Origin: Bordetella petrii
GTDB lineage: Bacteria; Pseudomonadota; Gammaproteobacteria; Burkholderiales; Burkholderiaceae_B
Reading direction: 5' to 3'
Assembly: GCF_017356245.1 (NCBI RefSeq)
Contig: NZ_JAFMZZ010000001.1
Span: 636,262-700,261, forward strand
Length of the DNA stretch: 64,000 bases
In this document: one piece after another, positions 1 through 9,096 of the stretch
Layout: each line of letters starts with the position of its first letter
How positions within the stretch are numbered: position 1 is the first letter of the stretch
Made by a program: the position numbers and the translations under genes
The notes under the pieces: model-generated
Database searches by the model: none
Told to the model about the DNA's origin: nothing
What the model saw: the letters and a program-made list of their open reading frames with translations, nothing else

Positions 1-201
1 ACCTTCCACCAGGTGGCCACCATCGGCGCGTTCTGGTTCGGCCTGTCGCAGCTGCTGTTCCTGTACATCATCGTGCAGTGCTACCGCGGCAAGGGTGAAA
101 CAGCGGCCGCCAAGCCCTGGGAAGGCGCCGAAGGGCTGGAATGGACCCTGCCCTCGCCCGCTCCGCACCATACCTTCGCGGTGCCGCCCGATATCCGGTG
201 A
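1..201 (+). CDS. ctaD: Cytochrome c oxidase subunit I, C-terminal fragment (window edge)
   Basis: Only the last 66 codons are in the window; the reading frame is open from base 1. The fragment holds the end of the last transmembrane helix (GAFWFGLSQLLFLYIIVQC) and a cytoplasmic tail containing PWEGAEGLEWTLPSPAP. That tail is characteristic of the aa3-type cytochrome c oxidase catalytic subunit, which reduces oxygen to water and pumps protons in the inner membrane. The haem and copper ligands lie upstream, outside the window. The gene ends three bases before the next start, which suggests co-transcription with the DUF2244 protein. Confidence 0.85.
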   Translation, partial: TFHQVATIGAFWFGLSQLLFLYIIVQCYRGKGETAAAKPWEGAEGLEWTLPSPAPHHTFAVPPDIR

Positions 202-204
202 ACC

Positions 205-765
205 ATGCGTATGCGCCCCGCCCATGCCTTCATGGGTGCGCAGCCGCCACTGCCACCCCCGCCAGCGCGGGTCCAGCCCCGCGATGCGGCCCCCGCTGCC
301 TGCGCCGGCGCTGAAATAGAACAGCGCTGGGTCCTGAAGCGCAATTGCTGCGTCACGCCGCGCCAGTTCCTGCTGGGCATGGGCGGCACCGCGGCCATCG
401 CCTTCGTCGTCAGCGTGGTGTTCGCCCTGCGCGGCCTGTGGCCGGTGGCGGTTTACGGCGCCATTGAAATCCTGCTGCTCGCCGGAGCCGCGCTGTCGTT
501 CATGCGGCACGTGCGCGACGGCGAAACCGTAACATTGCTGAGCGACGGCCGCATGATCGTGGAGGTGTACGCGGGCGGCGCCACCACGCGCCATGTATTC
601 AATCGCAACTGGGCACGGCTCGTGCGACAGCCCGATGCGGTGGAAACACTCTGGCTGCATTACGGCACGGCCCGCCTGCGGCTGGCTCGCCATGTGCCGG
701 TCGAGCGCCGCCGCCATCTCGAAACCGAACTGCGGCATTCGCTGCCCTGGCACGGCCCCATGTAG
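205..765 (+). CDS. DUF2244-family inner-membrane protein
   Basis: This 186-residue protein starts three bases after the oxidase stop. The first 40 residues are proline- and alanine-rich and probably disordered. Residues about 55-95 hold two adjacent hydrophobic helices joined by a short Arg-containing turn (TAAIAFVVSVVFALRGLWPVA region). A soluble tail follows with the WLHYGT and RRRHLETEL segments. Two helices plus a small C-terminal domain fit DUF2244, whose genes often lie close to terminal oxidase genes in proteobacteria. The molecular function is unknown. A later start near residue 46 is possible because the N-terminal stretch is atypical. Confidence 0.7.
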   Translation: MRMRPAHAFMGAQPPLPPPPARVQPRDAAPAACAGAEIEQRWVLKRNCCVTPRQFLLGMGGTAAIAFVVSVVFALRGLWPVAVYGAIEILLLAGAALSFMRHVRDGETVTLLSDGRMIVEVYAGGATTRHVFNRNWARLVRQPDAVETLWLHYGTARLRLARHVPVERRRHLETELRHSLPWHGPM

Positions 766-807
766 GTCGCCCCGGGGGGACGGATGCGCCCCACACGGGA
801 GATCATC

Positions 808-1830
808 ATGACTGTCCGATTGAAAAAACTGCACGACCAGGTCCTGGTCATTACCGGCGCCAGCAGCGGCATCGGCCTGGCGACGGCCCGGCTGGCCGCC
901 CGCCAGGGCGCCAGGGTCGTGCTGGCCTGCCGCAACCAGCAGGCGCTGGACGAAGCTGTGGCGGGCATCCGCGCCGAAGGCGGCGACGCCCTGGCGGTGC
1001 GGGCCGACGTGGGTGTGGCCGCCGACCACGACCGCATCCTGGGCGCCGCGATCGAACACTATGGCCGGGTCGATACCTGGGTCAACAATGCGGGCGTGTC
1101 GATTTTCGGGCGCCTGGAAGACGTGCCCATCGAAGACCAGCGCAAGCTGTTCGATACCAATTACTGGGGGGTGGTGTACGGGTCGTCCACCGCCGTCGCG
1201 CACCTGAAGAAACAGGGCGGCGCGCTGATCAATGTGGGCAGCGAAGTCTCCGACCGGGCCATTCCGCTGCAAGGCGCCTATTCCGCCTCGAAACACGCGG
1301 TCAAGGGCTATACCGATGCGCTGCGCATGGAGCTCGAAGCCGAAGGCGCGCCGGTGTCGGTCACCCTGATCAAGCCGGCCTCGATCGCCACCGGCTATTC
1401 CGAGCACGCCCGCAATTACATGGATGTAGAGCCGCGCCTGCCGCCGCCGGTGTATGCGGCCGATACGGTGGCGCGGGCGATCCTGTACGCCGCCCAGCAC
1501 CCGCGCCGCGACATTTTCGTGGGCAGCGCTTCCAAGGCCATTTCGTCGGTGGGCCTGCGCATGCCCGCCCTGGCCGACCGCATGGCCGGCTGGCTGATCC
1601 GGCATCAGCGCAGCGACACGGCCGCCGGCGAACGCGCCGATGCTCTGTACGACCCCGGCGCGCCGGTGCGCGGCGACACGGCCCGCGACGGCGCCCATGC
1701 GCCGCATGTGCGCCAGACCAGCATGTATACCCGTCTTTCCACGGGCGGGCGCGGCCTGCTGTGGGCCGGCGCCGCCGCGCTGGTCTGCGGCACGGTCATC
1801 GGCGCGGCCCGCGGCCGGCGCTGGCACTGA
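808..1830 (+). CDS. Short-chain dehydrogenase/reductase with C-terminal membrane segment
   Basis: This is an SDR oxidoreductase of 340 residues. The N-terminal Rossmann fold shows the cofactor motif TGASSGIG near residue 15, NNAG near residue 92, and the catalytic YSASK near residue 157, preceded by the active-site Ser. After the classical 250-residue domain there is a variable linker and then a hydrophobic C-terminal segment (LLWAGAAALVCGTVIGAARG). The enzyme may therefore be membrane-tethered. I chose the start at 808 rather than an in-frame ATG at 784 because GGGAG lies just before 808. The substrate is unknown. Confidence 0.85.
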   Translation: MTVRLKKLHDQVLVITGASSGIGLATARLAARQGARVVLACRNQQALDEAVAGIRAEGGDALAVRADVGVAADHDRILGAAIEHYGRVDTWVNNAGVSIFGRLEDVPIEDQRKLFDTNYWGVVYGSSTAVAHLKKQGGALINVGSEVSDRAIPLQGAYSASKHAVKGYTDALRMELEAEGAPVSVTLIKPASIATGYSEHARNYMDVEPRLPPPVYAADTVARAILYAAQHPRRDIFVGSASKAISSVGLRMPALADRMAGWLIRHQRSDTAAGERADALYDPGAPVRGDTARDGAHAPHVRQTSMYTRLSTGGRGLLWAGAAALVCGTVIGAARGRRWH

Positions 1831-1974
1831 CGCCGCCGGGCCCGCGCGGCCCGGTGCGAAGCCCCGGCCCGCCCCGGGGGCCGGGCGCCCCTGGACGACG
1901 CGTCAATACTTGTATGATGGTCATCGTCCCGCCGCGGCGGCGTCCATCTTCCAATTTCAGCGCGAATCCATCTC

Positions 1975-2865
1975 ATGACTACCGGGAAAGACACTATCGG
2001 CATGATCGGCGTGGGCCTGATGGGCCACGGCATTGCCAGCAATATCGTCAAGCACGGCTACCCCCTGGTGCTGCTCGACCACCCCGGCAACCAGCCGGTC
2101 GATGGCCTGCTGGCGGCCGGCGCCGCCAAGGTGGCCAGCCCCGCGCAAGTGGCGCGGCAAGCCAATGTGGTGATCCTGTGCGTGACCGGCACGCCCCAGG
2201 TCGAAGACGTGCTGTTCAGCCCCGACGGCCTGCTGCAGGGGCTGCGCCCGGGCACGGTGGTTATCGACTGCTCCACCGCCATCCCCTCTTCCACGGTGCG
2301 CATCGCGCAAGCCGTGGCCGAGGCCGGCGGGCAGTTCCTGGATGCCCCCATGACCCGTACGCCCAAAGAGGCCGCCGAGGGCCGCCTGAACCTGCTGGTG
2401 GGCGGCGACCGCGCCTTGTACGAACGCTGCCAGCCCCTGCTGCGCTGCTACGCCGAGAACATCACGTATGCCGGGCCGGTGGGCTCGGGCCACCGCATGA
2501 AACTCATCCACAATTACGTGTCGCTGGGCTGCGCCGCCGTCATTGCCGAAGCGGCGGCCTGCGCGCAGCGCGCCGGCATCGAGGCGCCAGTGCTGGTCGA
2601 CATTCTCGCCAAGGGCGGCGGCGGCGGCGTGGCGCTGGAGCGCATGCGGCCGTTCCTGGAAGCGGGCGACGATTCCGGGCTGCGCTTCTCGCTGTCCAAT
2701 GCGCGCAAAGACCTCAATTACTACACCACCATGGCGCACGAGGCCGGCGCGGCGCACGGCGCGGCCGATGCCATCGAGCAGCTGTTCGAGCGCGGCGCGC
2801 AGGCCAGCCCGCCGCAGACCACGGTGCCGCACCTGGTCTCGCTGCTGGCGGCCGGCGGCGCCTGA
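1975..2865 (+). CDS. NAD(P)-dependent beta-hydroxyacid dehydrogenase (3-hydroxyisobutyrate dehydrogenase family)
   Basis: This 296-residue enzyme has an N-terminal Rossmann domain with the GVGLMGHGIASNI dinucleotide motif, the family signature DAPMTRTPKEAAEG near residue 122, and the C-terminal helical domain. The catalytic lysine of the family is expected in the HRMKLIHNY segment near residue 175. It probably oxidises a 3-hydroxyacid such as 3-hydroxyisobutyrate, tartronate semialdehyde or L-threonate; the sequence does not settle which. It is a stand-alone gene, so context does not help. A TATGAT hexamer about 60 bases upstream could be its -10 element. Confidence 0.85.
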   Translation: MTTGKDTIGMIGVGLMGHGIASNIVKHGYPLVLLDHPGNQPVDGLLAAGAAKVASPAQVARQANVVILCVTGTPQVEDVLFSPDGLLQGLRPGTVVIDCSTAIPSSTVRIAQAVAEAGGQFLDAPMTRTPKEAAEGRLNLLVGGDRALYERCQPLLRCYAENITYAGPVGSGHRMKLIHNYVSLGCAAVIAEAAACAQRAGIEAPVLVDILAKGGGGGVALERMRPFLEAGDDSGLRFSLSNARKDLNYYTTMAHEAGAAHGAADAIEQLFERGAQASPPQTTVPHLVSLLAAGGA

Positions 2866-2891
2866 TTCCGGCGCCGCCTTCCCCGGGCGCA

Positions 2892-2919
2892 TTGCGGCGA
2901 CGGGGCGGCCAGGTATAAG
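2892..2919 (+). promoter_or_regulatory. Candidate sigma-70 promoter for the BCCT transporter gene
   Basis: TTGCGG (2892-2897), a 16-nt spacer and TATAAG (2914-2919) lie about 95 bases upstream of the transporter start. The match is reasonable but not strong, and was found by eye. Confidence 0.35.
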
Positions 2920-3014
2920 CTGAAAAAGGCCATGCGGGGCAGCACGCGATCTCGCGGCGCGCGCCAGGCCTGTATTCCGAACCTGCCGTCCACCAAGACC
3001 CAAAGGGGAAGATC

Positions 3015-4994
3015 TTGCAAAACAACACCGCAGGCGTCGCGCCGGTAACCTTCATCGGCTCGGCCATCATTGCGCTCGGGCTCATCGTCTACGCGGTTGC
3101 GGCGCCCGATTCGGCGGCCGCCCATTTCGACGCCGTCAATACCTGGATCATCAACGAAGCCGGCTGGTTCTACATGCTGTCGGTCGGCATCTTCGTCATT
3201 TTCCTGCTGGGCCTGGCCATGAGCCGGCTGGGCACCGTGAAGCTGGGCCCCGACGATTCGGTGCCCGACTACAAATACGGTACCTGGGTCGCCATGCTGT
3301 TCAGCGCCGGCATGGGCATCGGCATTGTGTTCTACGGGGTCGCCGAGCCCATCATGCACTTCTCGCAGCCGCCCGACGCGCCGCCGCGCTCGGTCGAGGC
3401 CGCCCGCGAGGCCATGGAAATCACCTTCTTCCATTGGGGCGTGCACGCCTGGGCCATTTATGCGGTGCTGGGCCTGGCCATGGCCTATTTCGGCTACCGG
3501 CGCGGCATGCCGCTGGCCATCCGCTCGGCCTTCCATCCCATCCTGGGCGACCGCGTGCACGGACCTATCGGCGACTTCATCGACATCTTCGCGGTGGTGG
3601 GCACGCTGGCCGGCCTGGCCACGTCGCTGGGCCTGGGCGTGTCGCAGCTGAACGCCAGCATGAGCTACCTGATGGGCATCCCGCAAACCCTGGGCACCCA
3701 GCTCATCCTGATCGGCGTCGTCACCATCCTGGCCACCATCACCGTGGCCACCGGGCTGGACAACGGCATACGCAGGCTCAGCGAGTTCATCATCCTGGTG
3801 TCGGTGGGGCTGATGCTGCTGATCCTGGTCCTGGGGCCCACCCGCTTCCTGCTGCAGGCGCTGGTCGAAAACATCGGCCTCTACCTGCACGCCTTTGTCG
3901 CCCGCACGTTCCATATCAGCGCCTACGAGCCCACCGACTGGATGGGCAAATGGACCCTGTTCTACTGGGGCTGGTGGATATCCTGGTCGCCCTTCGTGGG
4001 CATGTTCATCGCCCGCATCTCGCGCGGGCGCACCATACGCGAGTTCCTGGTGGGCGTGCTGTTCGCGCCGGCCGGCTTCAGCTTCATATGGTTCACCGTG
4101 TTCGGCGACCTGGCGATCTGGCTGGACGGCAATGTGGCCAACGGCGACATCTCGCGCACGGTCGCGGGCAATCTGCCCATCGCGCTGTTCACCGTGTTCG
4201 ACTACCTGCCGTGGTCTGGCCTGCTGGCGTGGATTACCGGGCTGCTGGTGGCCGTGTACTTCGTCACGGCGTCCGATGCCGGCGCCCTGGTGGTCTCCAT
4301 GATCACCTCCAAGGGCGATGAAGAACCGCCTCTGTGGCTGCGCATCTTCTGGGCCCTGGCCTGCGGCGGCGTGGCCGCCGGCCTGCTGCTGGCCGGCGGG
4401 CTCGAGGCGGTGCAGTCGGCCGCCATCATTGCCGCCCTGCCCCTGTCGGTGGTGATGCTGCTGATGTGCTACGGCATACTCAAGGGCCTGAACGACGAGA
4501 TCGTCATCAATCTCAGCCGCAGCCTGCCCACCGCGCCGCTGATCGGCTCGCAGGGCGGCCTGTCGCTGCGGCAGCGGCTGCACAGCATCGTCAGCCACCC
4601 CACCAAGGCGCAGGCCAATGCCTTCATCGACAACACCGTGATGGCGGCGTTCGAGCTGGTAGCCGCCGAACTGCAAAAGCGCGATATCGCCACCGAGGCC
4701 CTGCGGCTCGAAGACGGCGCCCAACTCACGGTGCAGCATGGCGGCAGCGCCGAAGACTTCATCTACGCCGTGCGCCTGGTGGGCCAGCCCATCCCCGCCT
4801 TCGCGCTCAGCGACGGCGCCCGGCGCGAAGGCGAGAAACGCCGCTACTACCGCACCGAGGTGTTCCTGAACAAGGGCGGGCGCGGCTACGACATCTACGG
4901 CTATCACACCGACCAGGTGGTGGCCGACCTGGTCAACCACTACGACCGCTTCCGGCATTACCTGCACACGCTGGAGCCCAGCGCGCCGGGTTGA
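3015..4994 (+). CDS. BCCT-family betaine/carnitine/choline transporter
   Basis: This 659-residue inner-membrane protein belongs to the BCCT (BetT/OpuD/BetP) family. About twelve hydrophobic segments run from residue 10 to 500. The signature region WISWSPFVGMFIARISRGR is present near residue 325, together with the glycine-rich FSAGMGIGIVFYG segment that forms part of the substrate site. A soluble C-terminal tail of about 150 residues follows, longer than in minimal family members, and resembles the osmosensing tails of BetT-type proteins. It probably imports a quaternary ammonium compound for osmoprotection or catabolism. The start is TTG, supported by AAGGGGAAG just upstream. Confidence 0.9.
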   Translation: MQNNTAGVAPVTFIGSAIIALGLIVYAVAAPDSAAAHFDAVNTWIINEAGWFYMLSVGIFVIFLLGLAMSRLGTVKLGPDDSVPDYKYGTWVAMLFSAGMGIGIVFYGVAEPIMHFSQPPDAPPRSVEAAREAMEITFFHWGVHAWAIYAVLGLAMAYFGYRRGMPLAIRSAFHPILGDRVHGPIGDFIDIFAVVGTLAGLATSLGLGVSQLNASMSYLMGIPQTLGTQLILIGVVTILATITVATGLDNGIRRLSEFIILVSVGLMLLILVLGPTRFLLQALVENIGLYLHAFVARTFHISAYEPTDWMGKWTLFYWGWWISWSPFVGMFIARISRGRTIREFLVGVLFAPAGFSFIWFTVFGDLAIWLDGNVANGDISRTVAGNLPIALFTVFDYLPWSGLLAWITGLLVAVYFVTASDAGALVVSMITSKGDEEPPLWLRIFWALACGGVAAGLLLAGGLEAVQSAAIIAALPLSVVMLLMCYGILKGLNDEIVINLSRSLPTAPLIGSQGGLSLRQRLHSIVSHPTKAQANAFIDNTVMAAFELVAAELQKRDIATEALRLEDGAQLTVQHGGSAEDFIYAVRLVGQPIPAFALSDGARREGEKRRYYRTEVFLNKGGRGYDIYGYHTDQVVADLVNHYDRFRHYLHTLEPSAPG

Positions 4995-5042
4995 ACGGCC
5001 CCGCCTTGTGAGCAGCGGGCGCAGGCACTACCATGGATGCAA

Positions 5043-5060
5043 GGGCCCGCATGCGGGCCC
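5043..5060. repeat. Perfect 18-bp palindrome upstream of nfeD
   Basis: GGGCCCGC-AT-GCGGGCCC is a perfect inverted repeat directly before the nfeD ribosome-binding site (AGGAG about 5065) and about 50 bases after the BCCT stop. It could be a stem in the nfeD leader, a factor-dependent terminator for the transporter, or an operator. No T-run follows, so it is not a classical intrinsic terminator. Confidence 0.5.
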
Positions 5061-5078
5061 GCCTCCAGGAGCGCCGCC

Positions 5079-6518
5079 ATGCCGCATTCCAGGTTACGTT
5101 GCCTGCCGCGTGCCGGCCGCGGATCCGGGCTGCTGTGCGCGATGGCCTGGCTGTGGCTGGCGGCGGCCGCGCTCATGCCGGCGCCGGCCTGGTCCCAGGG
5201 CGCCGCGACGCCGCCCGGCCAGCCCGCGCCGGTGGTGGTGCTGCAATTGCAGGGGGCGGTAGGGCCCGCCACTACCGAGTACCTGCGGCGCGGTCTGGCC
5301 GACGCCAATGCGCGCCGCGCGGCCGCCGTGGTGCTGCGCATCGATACCCCCGGCGGCCTGGCCTCATCCATGCGCGACATCGTGCGCGCCATTCTTGCCT
5401 CGCCGGTGCCGGTCATCGGCTATGTCGCGCCCGGCGGCGCGCGGGCGGCCAGCGCGGGCACCTACATTCTGTATGCCTGCCACCTGGCCGCCATGGCGCC
5501 CGGCACCAACCTGGGCGCGGCCACGCCCATACAGATGGGGCCCGCCAGCCAGCCCGCGCGCGGCGAGCGCGGCAAGTCCGGCGCAGACGGCGACGACGAG
5601 CCGGCCCCCGCCGGCCCCGATGCCCACGAGCGCAAGGCCGTCAACGATGCCGCGGCCTTCATCCGCAGCCTGGCCGACATGCGCGGCCGCAATGCCCAAT
5701 GGGCCGAAGAGGCGGTGCGCGGCGCCGCCAGCCTGGCGGCCCGCGAGGCATTGCAGCAGAAGGTGATCGACCTGGTCGCCGCCGACATGCAAGACCTGCT
5801 GCGCCAGGCCGACGGCCGCGAACTGCGGGCCAACGCATCCATCATCACGCTGGCCACCCGCGACGCGCCCACGCTGGAACTGCAGCCCGACTGGCGCACG
5901 CGCGTGCTGGCCGTCGTCACGGATCCCAACATCGCCTACATCCTGCTGCTGCTGGGCATCTACGGCATCTTGTTCGAAATGATGAACCCGGGCGCCATCC
6001 TGCCGGGCGCGCTGGGCGCCGTGGCCCTGGTCACCGCCCTGTTCGCGCTGAACATGCTGCCGGTCAGCTACGCGGGCCTGGGCCTGGTGCTGCTGGGCAT
6101 CGCGCTGATGGCGGCAGAGGCATTCACGCCCACGCTGGGCTTGCTGGGCGCCGCCGGCCTGGCGCTGTTCGCTTTCGGATCGCTGTTCCTGTACGACACG
6201 CACGGCGCCGAATTCGCCCTGTCGGTGCCGCTGGTGGCCACCGCGGCCACCGTCAGCGCCCTGCTGCTGTTTCTGATTTTCTTTGCCGCGCTGCGTGCGC
6301 AGCGCCGCCGCGTGGTCTCCGGCGACGGCACGCAGGCCGGCCAGGCGGTGGAAGTGGTGTCGTGGCACGGACACAGCGGCCTGGTGCGCGCCGGCGCGGA
6401 AACCTGGGAGGCCCGCGCGGATACGCCGCTGGCGCCTGGCCAACACGCGATCATCGAATCGCGCCAGGGCCTGGTGCTGCACGTGCGCGCCGCCTCCATC
6501 CAGAAGGAATCGACATGA
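5079..6518 (+). CDS. nfeD: NfeD-family membrane-bound serine protease (long form)
   Basis: This 479-residue protein has a signal peptide or membrane anchor (residues 1-35, ending near PAPAWSQ). A ClpP/SppA-like protease domain follows, with the TPGGLASS segment and [11 protein letters not shown] carrying the expected nucleophile region. Then come four to five transmembrane helices (about 290-410) and a small C-terminal OB-fold NfeD domain. Long-form NfeD proteins work with SPFH proteins and cleave hydrophobic C termini of stomatin partners. The next gene is a slipin overlapping by four bases (ATGA), which fits that pairing. The start at 5079 is preferred over 5037 because it follows CCAGGAG. 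Confidence 0.88.
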   Translation: MPHSRLRCLPRAGRGSGLLCAMAWLWLAAAALMPAPAWSQGAATPPGQPAPVVVLQLQGAVGPATTEYLRRGLADANARRAAAVVLRIDTPGGLASSMRDIVRAILASPVPVIGYVAPGGARAASAGTYILYACHLAAMAPGTNLGAATPIQMGPASQPARGERGKSGADGDDEPAPAGPDAHERKAVNDAAAFIRSLADMRGRNAQWAEEAVRGAASLAAREALQQKVIDLVAADMQDLLRQADGRELRANASIITLATRDAPTLELQPDWRTRVLAVVTDPNIAYILLLLGIYGILFEMMNPGAILPGALGAVALVTALFALNMLPVSYAGLGLVLLGIALMAAEAFTPTLGLLGAAGLALFAFGSLFLYDTHGAEFALSVPLVATAATVSALLLFLIFFAALRAQRRRVVSGDGTQAGQAVEVVSWHGHSGLVRAGAETWEARADTPLAPGQHAIIESRQGLVLHVRAASIQKEST

Positions 6519-7261
6519 CCCTGATCGCTTACTTAATTGCCGCGGCCCTGCTGGTGCTGCTGGCTATCTCCATGATCCGCGTACTGCGCGAGTACCAGCG
6601 CGGCGTGGTGTTCACCCTGGGCCGCTACACCGGCGTAAAAGGCCCGGGGCTGATCATACTGATCCCGCTGGTGCAGCAGATGGTGCGGGTCGACCTGCGC
6701 ACCGTGGTGCTGGACATTCCCACCCAGGACATCATCTCGCGCGACAACGTATCGGTGAAGGTGAACGCGGTGCTGTACTTCCGGGTCGTGGACGCCGACC
6801 GCGCCGTGATCCAGGTGGAACAGTACATGGATGCCACCAGCCAGCTGGCCCAGACCACCCTGCGCTCGGTGCTGGGCAAGCACGACCTGGACGAGATGCT
6901 GTCCGAGCGCGACAAGCTCAACGCCGACCTGCGCGAGATCCTGGACCGGCAGACCGAGGACTGGGGCATCAAAGTGGCCGCCGTCGAGATCAAGCACGTG
7001 GACATCGACGAAAGCATGGTTCGCGCCATTGCCCGCCAGGCCGAGGCCGAACGCAACCGCCGCGCGCGCATCATCAACGCCGAAGGCGAACAGCAGGCCG
7101 CCGAGAAACTGGTGGACGCCGCCCGCACGCTGGCCAGCACGCCGGAAGCGATGCAGCTGCGCTACCTGTCCACGCTGTACGACATAGCCGGCGACAAGAG
7201 TTCGACCATCGTGTTCCCCGTGCCCATCGACCTGCTGCGGCGTGTGTTCGACCGGGCCTAG
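6515..7261 (+). CDS. Slipin (SPFH/stomatin-like membrane protein)
   Basis: This 248-residue protein has one N-terminal hydrophobic helix ([14 protein letters not shown]) followed by an SPFH domain. It carries the bacterial slipin motifs [24 protein letters not shown] and the coiled-coil stretch [20 protein letters not shown] near residue 175. Slipins scaffold membrane microdomains and are substrates or partners of NfeD. The start codon overlaps the nfeD stop, so the two are translationally coupled. The stop codon overlaps the stop of the convergent DUF4142 gene. Confidence 0.92.
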   Translation: MTLIAYLIAAALLVLLAISMIRVLREYQRGVVFTLGRYTGVKGPGLIILIPLVQQMVRVDLRTVVLDIPTQDIISRDNVSVKVNAVLYFRVVDADRAVIQVEQYMDATSQLAQTTLRSVLGKHDLDEMLSERDKLNADLREILDRQTEDWGIKVAAVEIKHVDIDESMVRAIARQAEAERNRRARIINAEGEQQAAEKLVDAARTLASTPEAMQLRYLSTLYDIAGDKSSTIVFPVPIDLLRRVFDRA

Positions 7262-7827
7262 GTCGGGCCGTCCACGCTGGCCAGCATGCCCGGGCGGCTT
7301 CCCGGCCATTGCAGCTGCGCCTGCAGCCGGCGCGCCTCGTCGAGGTGGCGCTGCAGCATGGGCAGCACGCTGGCGGCGTAGGCCTGGATCTCGGGGTCGC
7401 CGCTGCCGCGCACAGTGCGCTTGAACAGCCGCACCACGGCCGCCTGGCCTTCCACCGCCACTTTTTGCAGGTACAGGTCGTCGAACGCCTGCTGCGGGGC
7501 GTTCTGCAGCTGGCCCAGCACGGCATGCTGCTCGGCGCCCACCGCGCTGGGCACGGCGCGCGACTTGGCGGCCGCCAGGGCCAGCAGGCTGGCGCGCGCC
7601 GCGGCCTGGTCGCGCAGCACCGCCCGGGCATAGGCGCGCACCTCGCTGCGCGCGGCCCGCTGCAAAGCCAGGTCGCCCGATCGAAGTTCGAACAGCCCTG
7701 CCCGGGTGGCGGCTTCCATGAACAGGCGGTCTTGATGGTCCAGCGCCGCCGATGATGCATATGCCTGTATGCCCATGATGACCGCCGCCGCCAGCGCCGC
7801 GATCCCGGCCATTTTCCAAGCGTTCAT
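7258..7827 (-). CDS. DUF4142-type exported protein
   Basis: This 189-residue protein begins with a signal peptide ([19 protein letters not shown]) and continues as a four-helix, alanine-rich domain that fits DUF4142. Such proteins are predicted to be periplasmic, with a ferritin-like or helical bundle fold, and are often stress-induced; the function is unknown. The start is set by GGGGGAA ahead of 7827. A further in-frame extension to 7980 lacks a plausible ribosome-binding site. Its 3' end overlaps the slipin stop tail-to-tail. Confidence 0.7.
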   Translation of the reverse strand: MNAWKMAGIAALAAAVIMGIQAYASSAALDHQDRLFMEAATRAGLFELRSGDLALQRAARSEVRAYARAVLRDQAAARASLLALAAAKSRAVPSAVGAEQHAVLGQLQNAPQQAFDDLYLQKVAVEGQAAVVRLFKRTVRGSGDPEIQAYAASVLPMLQRHLDEARRLQAQLQWPGSRPGMLASVDGPT

Positions 7828-7921
7828 GTCGTTCCCCCGGGTGCCCGCGATTTGCGGACCGGGCAAAGCAGCAACCGGCGTGCCCAACGGGGCGGCGGCG
7901 CCTGCGCTGCCCCGCCGGGCG

Positions 7922-8146
7922 TCACGAACGATTGTCGACGGGCGGCGCGCCCGGGGTCTGCCGCCCCGGATCCCGTACATCCTCGGCGTCCACGCCGGGC
8001 GGGATGCGTATTTTGGCGCCGGCGCGGTTCGGATCCGCCGGCCGGTCGTTCAGGGTGCGGTCGGTGTCGCGCCGCCGCATGGCCTCGTCTTCCCGTTCGC
8101 GGCGGCTGGCGGGCGCGCGGGGCGTGGATGGATCGGCATCATGCAT
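7922..8146 (-). CDS. Small hydrophilic protein of unknown function
   Basis: A 74-residue, highly charged, proline- and arginine-rich protein (starting MHDADPSTPRAPASRRERED) without hydrophobic segments, so probably disordered. A GGAG sits eight bases before the start. It lies upstream of the DUF4142 gene on the same strand. I do not recognise a family. The coding call rests on the ribosome-binding site and codon use only. Confidence 0.5.
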   Translation of the reverse strand: MHDADPSTPRAPASRREREDEAMRRRDTDRTLNDRPADPNRAGAKIRIPPGVDAEDVRDPGRQTPGAPPVDNRS

Positions 8147-8275
8147 GGTCAGGCTCCACAGTAAAAATCGCCACAAGGGTCCGTCCCGCCGCAATCGCCG
8201 TTCCCGCCCGGCACGGGATTTGCAGTGCATCCGCCGGGCGCGCCTCTCGCGCCGTACTTGCCAATGGAGTTCGCC

Positions 8276-8560
8276 ATGGACCTGTCATTTTTTCGCGTTT
8301 CGACTTTTCCCATTCAAGCCCTGCCGCGCCAGCCCGGGCTGGGCCCCAGCGATTCATCCGATTCGGGCAGCGACCTGCCCGGCACGGCCGGCGAGCACGA
8401 CACCGATTCGCAGGGCACGGGCGAGCGCGAAAGCGTGGAACCCTCGCTCGAAGACGACACCGGCAGCGACATCGAGACCGACCGCGTGGTCGACGAAGAC
8501 GATGCCGGCCTCGCGCATTCCCGGCCGGACCCTGTGCGCAACGGAGGCAAGCCGCAGTAG
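8276..8560 (+). CDS. Small acidic protein of unknown function
   Basis: A 94-residue protein dominated by Asp, Glu, Ser and Gly after residue 30 (for example DSSDSGSDLPGT and EPSLEDDTGSDIETD), so strongly acidic and probably disordered. GGAG precedes the ATG at 8276; an alternative ATG exists at 8264. It lies directly upstream of the DUF421 gene on the same strand and may be co-transcribed with it. No family recognised. Confidence 0.55.
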   Translation: MDLSFFRVSTFPIQALPRQPGLGPSDSSDSGSDLPGTAGEHDTDSQGTGERESVEPSLEDDTGSDIETDRVVDEDDAGLAHSRPDPVRNGGKPQ

Positions 8561-8615
8561 CGGGGCCGCATCGGCCGCCGGGCGATGGATTTGTTCAACC
8601 ACTAGGAGAGCGACC

Positions 8616-9095
8616 ATGGACGTGAACTGGCCAGACCTGTTCCGGCTGACGGTGCCCCCGCTGGAATTGATCGTGCGTGGATCAGCCATGTACTGGTTCA
8701 TTCTGATATTGCTGCGCATGGCCGGACGGCGCGATGTCGGATCCCTGGGCGTGGCCGACATGCTGGTGCTGGTGCTGATCGCCGATGCCGCGCAGAACGG
8801 CATGGCGGGCCAGTACCAGTCGATTACCGACGGCGCCATCCTGGTCGCCGTCATCGTGGGCTGGGTGGCGCTGATAGACCGGCTTACCTATTTCATGCCG
8901 TGGCTCGGCCACCTGCTCAAGGCCGACAAAGTGTGCCTGGTGCGCGACGGCCGGATGATACGGCGCAGCATGCGGCGCGAATACATTACGCCCGAAGAAT
9001 TGATGAGCGAACTGCGGCAGCACGGCATCGAAGACCTGGCCGACATCCGCCGGGCCTATATCGAGCCCGACGGCAACATCAGCGTATTGAAATGA
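8616..9095 (+). CDS. DUF421/YetF-family membrane protein
   Basis: This 159-residue protein has three N-terminal transmembrane helices (about residues 20-95), including GRRDVGSLGVADMLVLVLIA. A small soluble domain with the DUF421 hallmarks VRDGRMIRRSMRREYITPEE and ending in YIEPDGNISVLK follows. YetF-like proteins are widespread, and in Bacillus they influence spore germination and stress traits; here the role is unknown. A clear AGGAGAG precedes the start. The stop lies one base from the end of the convergent glycosyltransferase gene. Confidence 0.85.
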   Translation: MDVNWPDLFRLTVPPLELIVRGSAMYWFILILLRMAGRRDVGSLGVADMLVLVLIADAAQNGMAGQYQSITDGAILVAVIVGWVALIDRLTYFMPWLGHLLKADKVCLVRDGRMIRRSMRREYITPEELMSELRQHGIEDLADIRRAYIEPDGNISVLK

Positions 9096-9096
9096 A

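Noticed and set aside
1861..1895. GC-rich inverted sequence after the first SDR gene as a terminator
   Set aside because: The arms do not pair cleanly and no T-run follows.
2721..4967. Very long open frame on the minus strand opposite the BCCT transporter gene
   Set aside because: It is a GC-rich antisense shadow with His/Gln/Asp-rich low-complexity protein and no domain; the plus-strand gene has clear family motifs.
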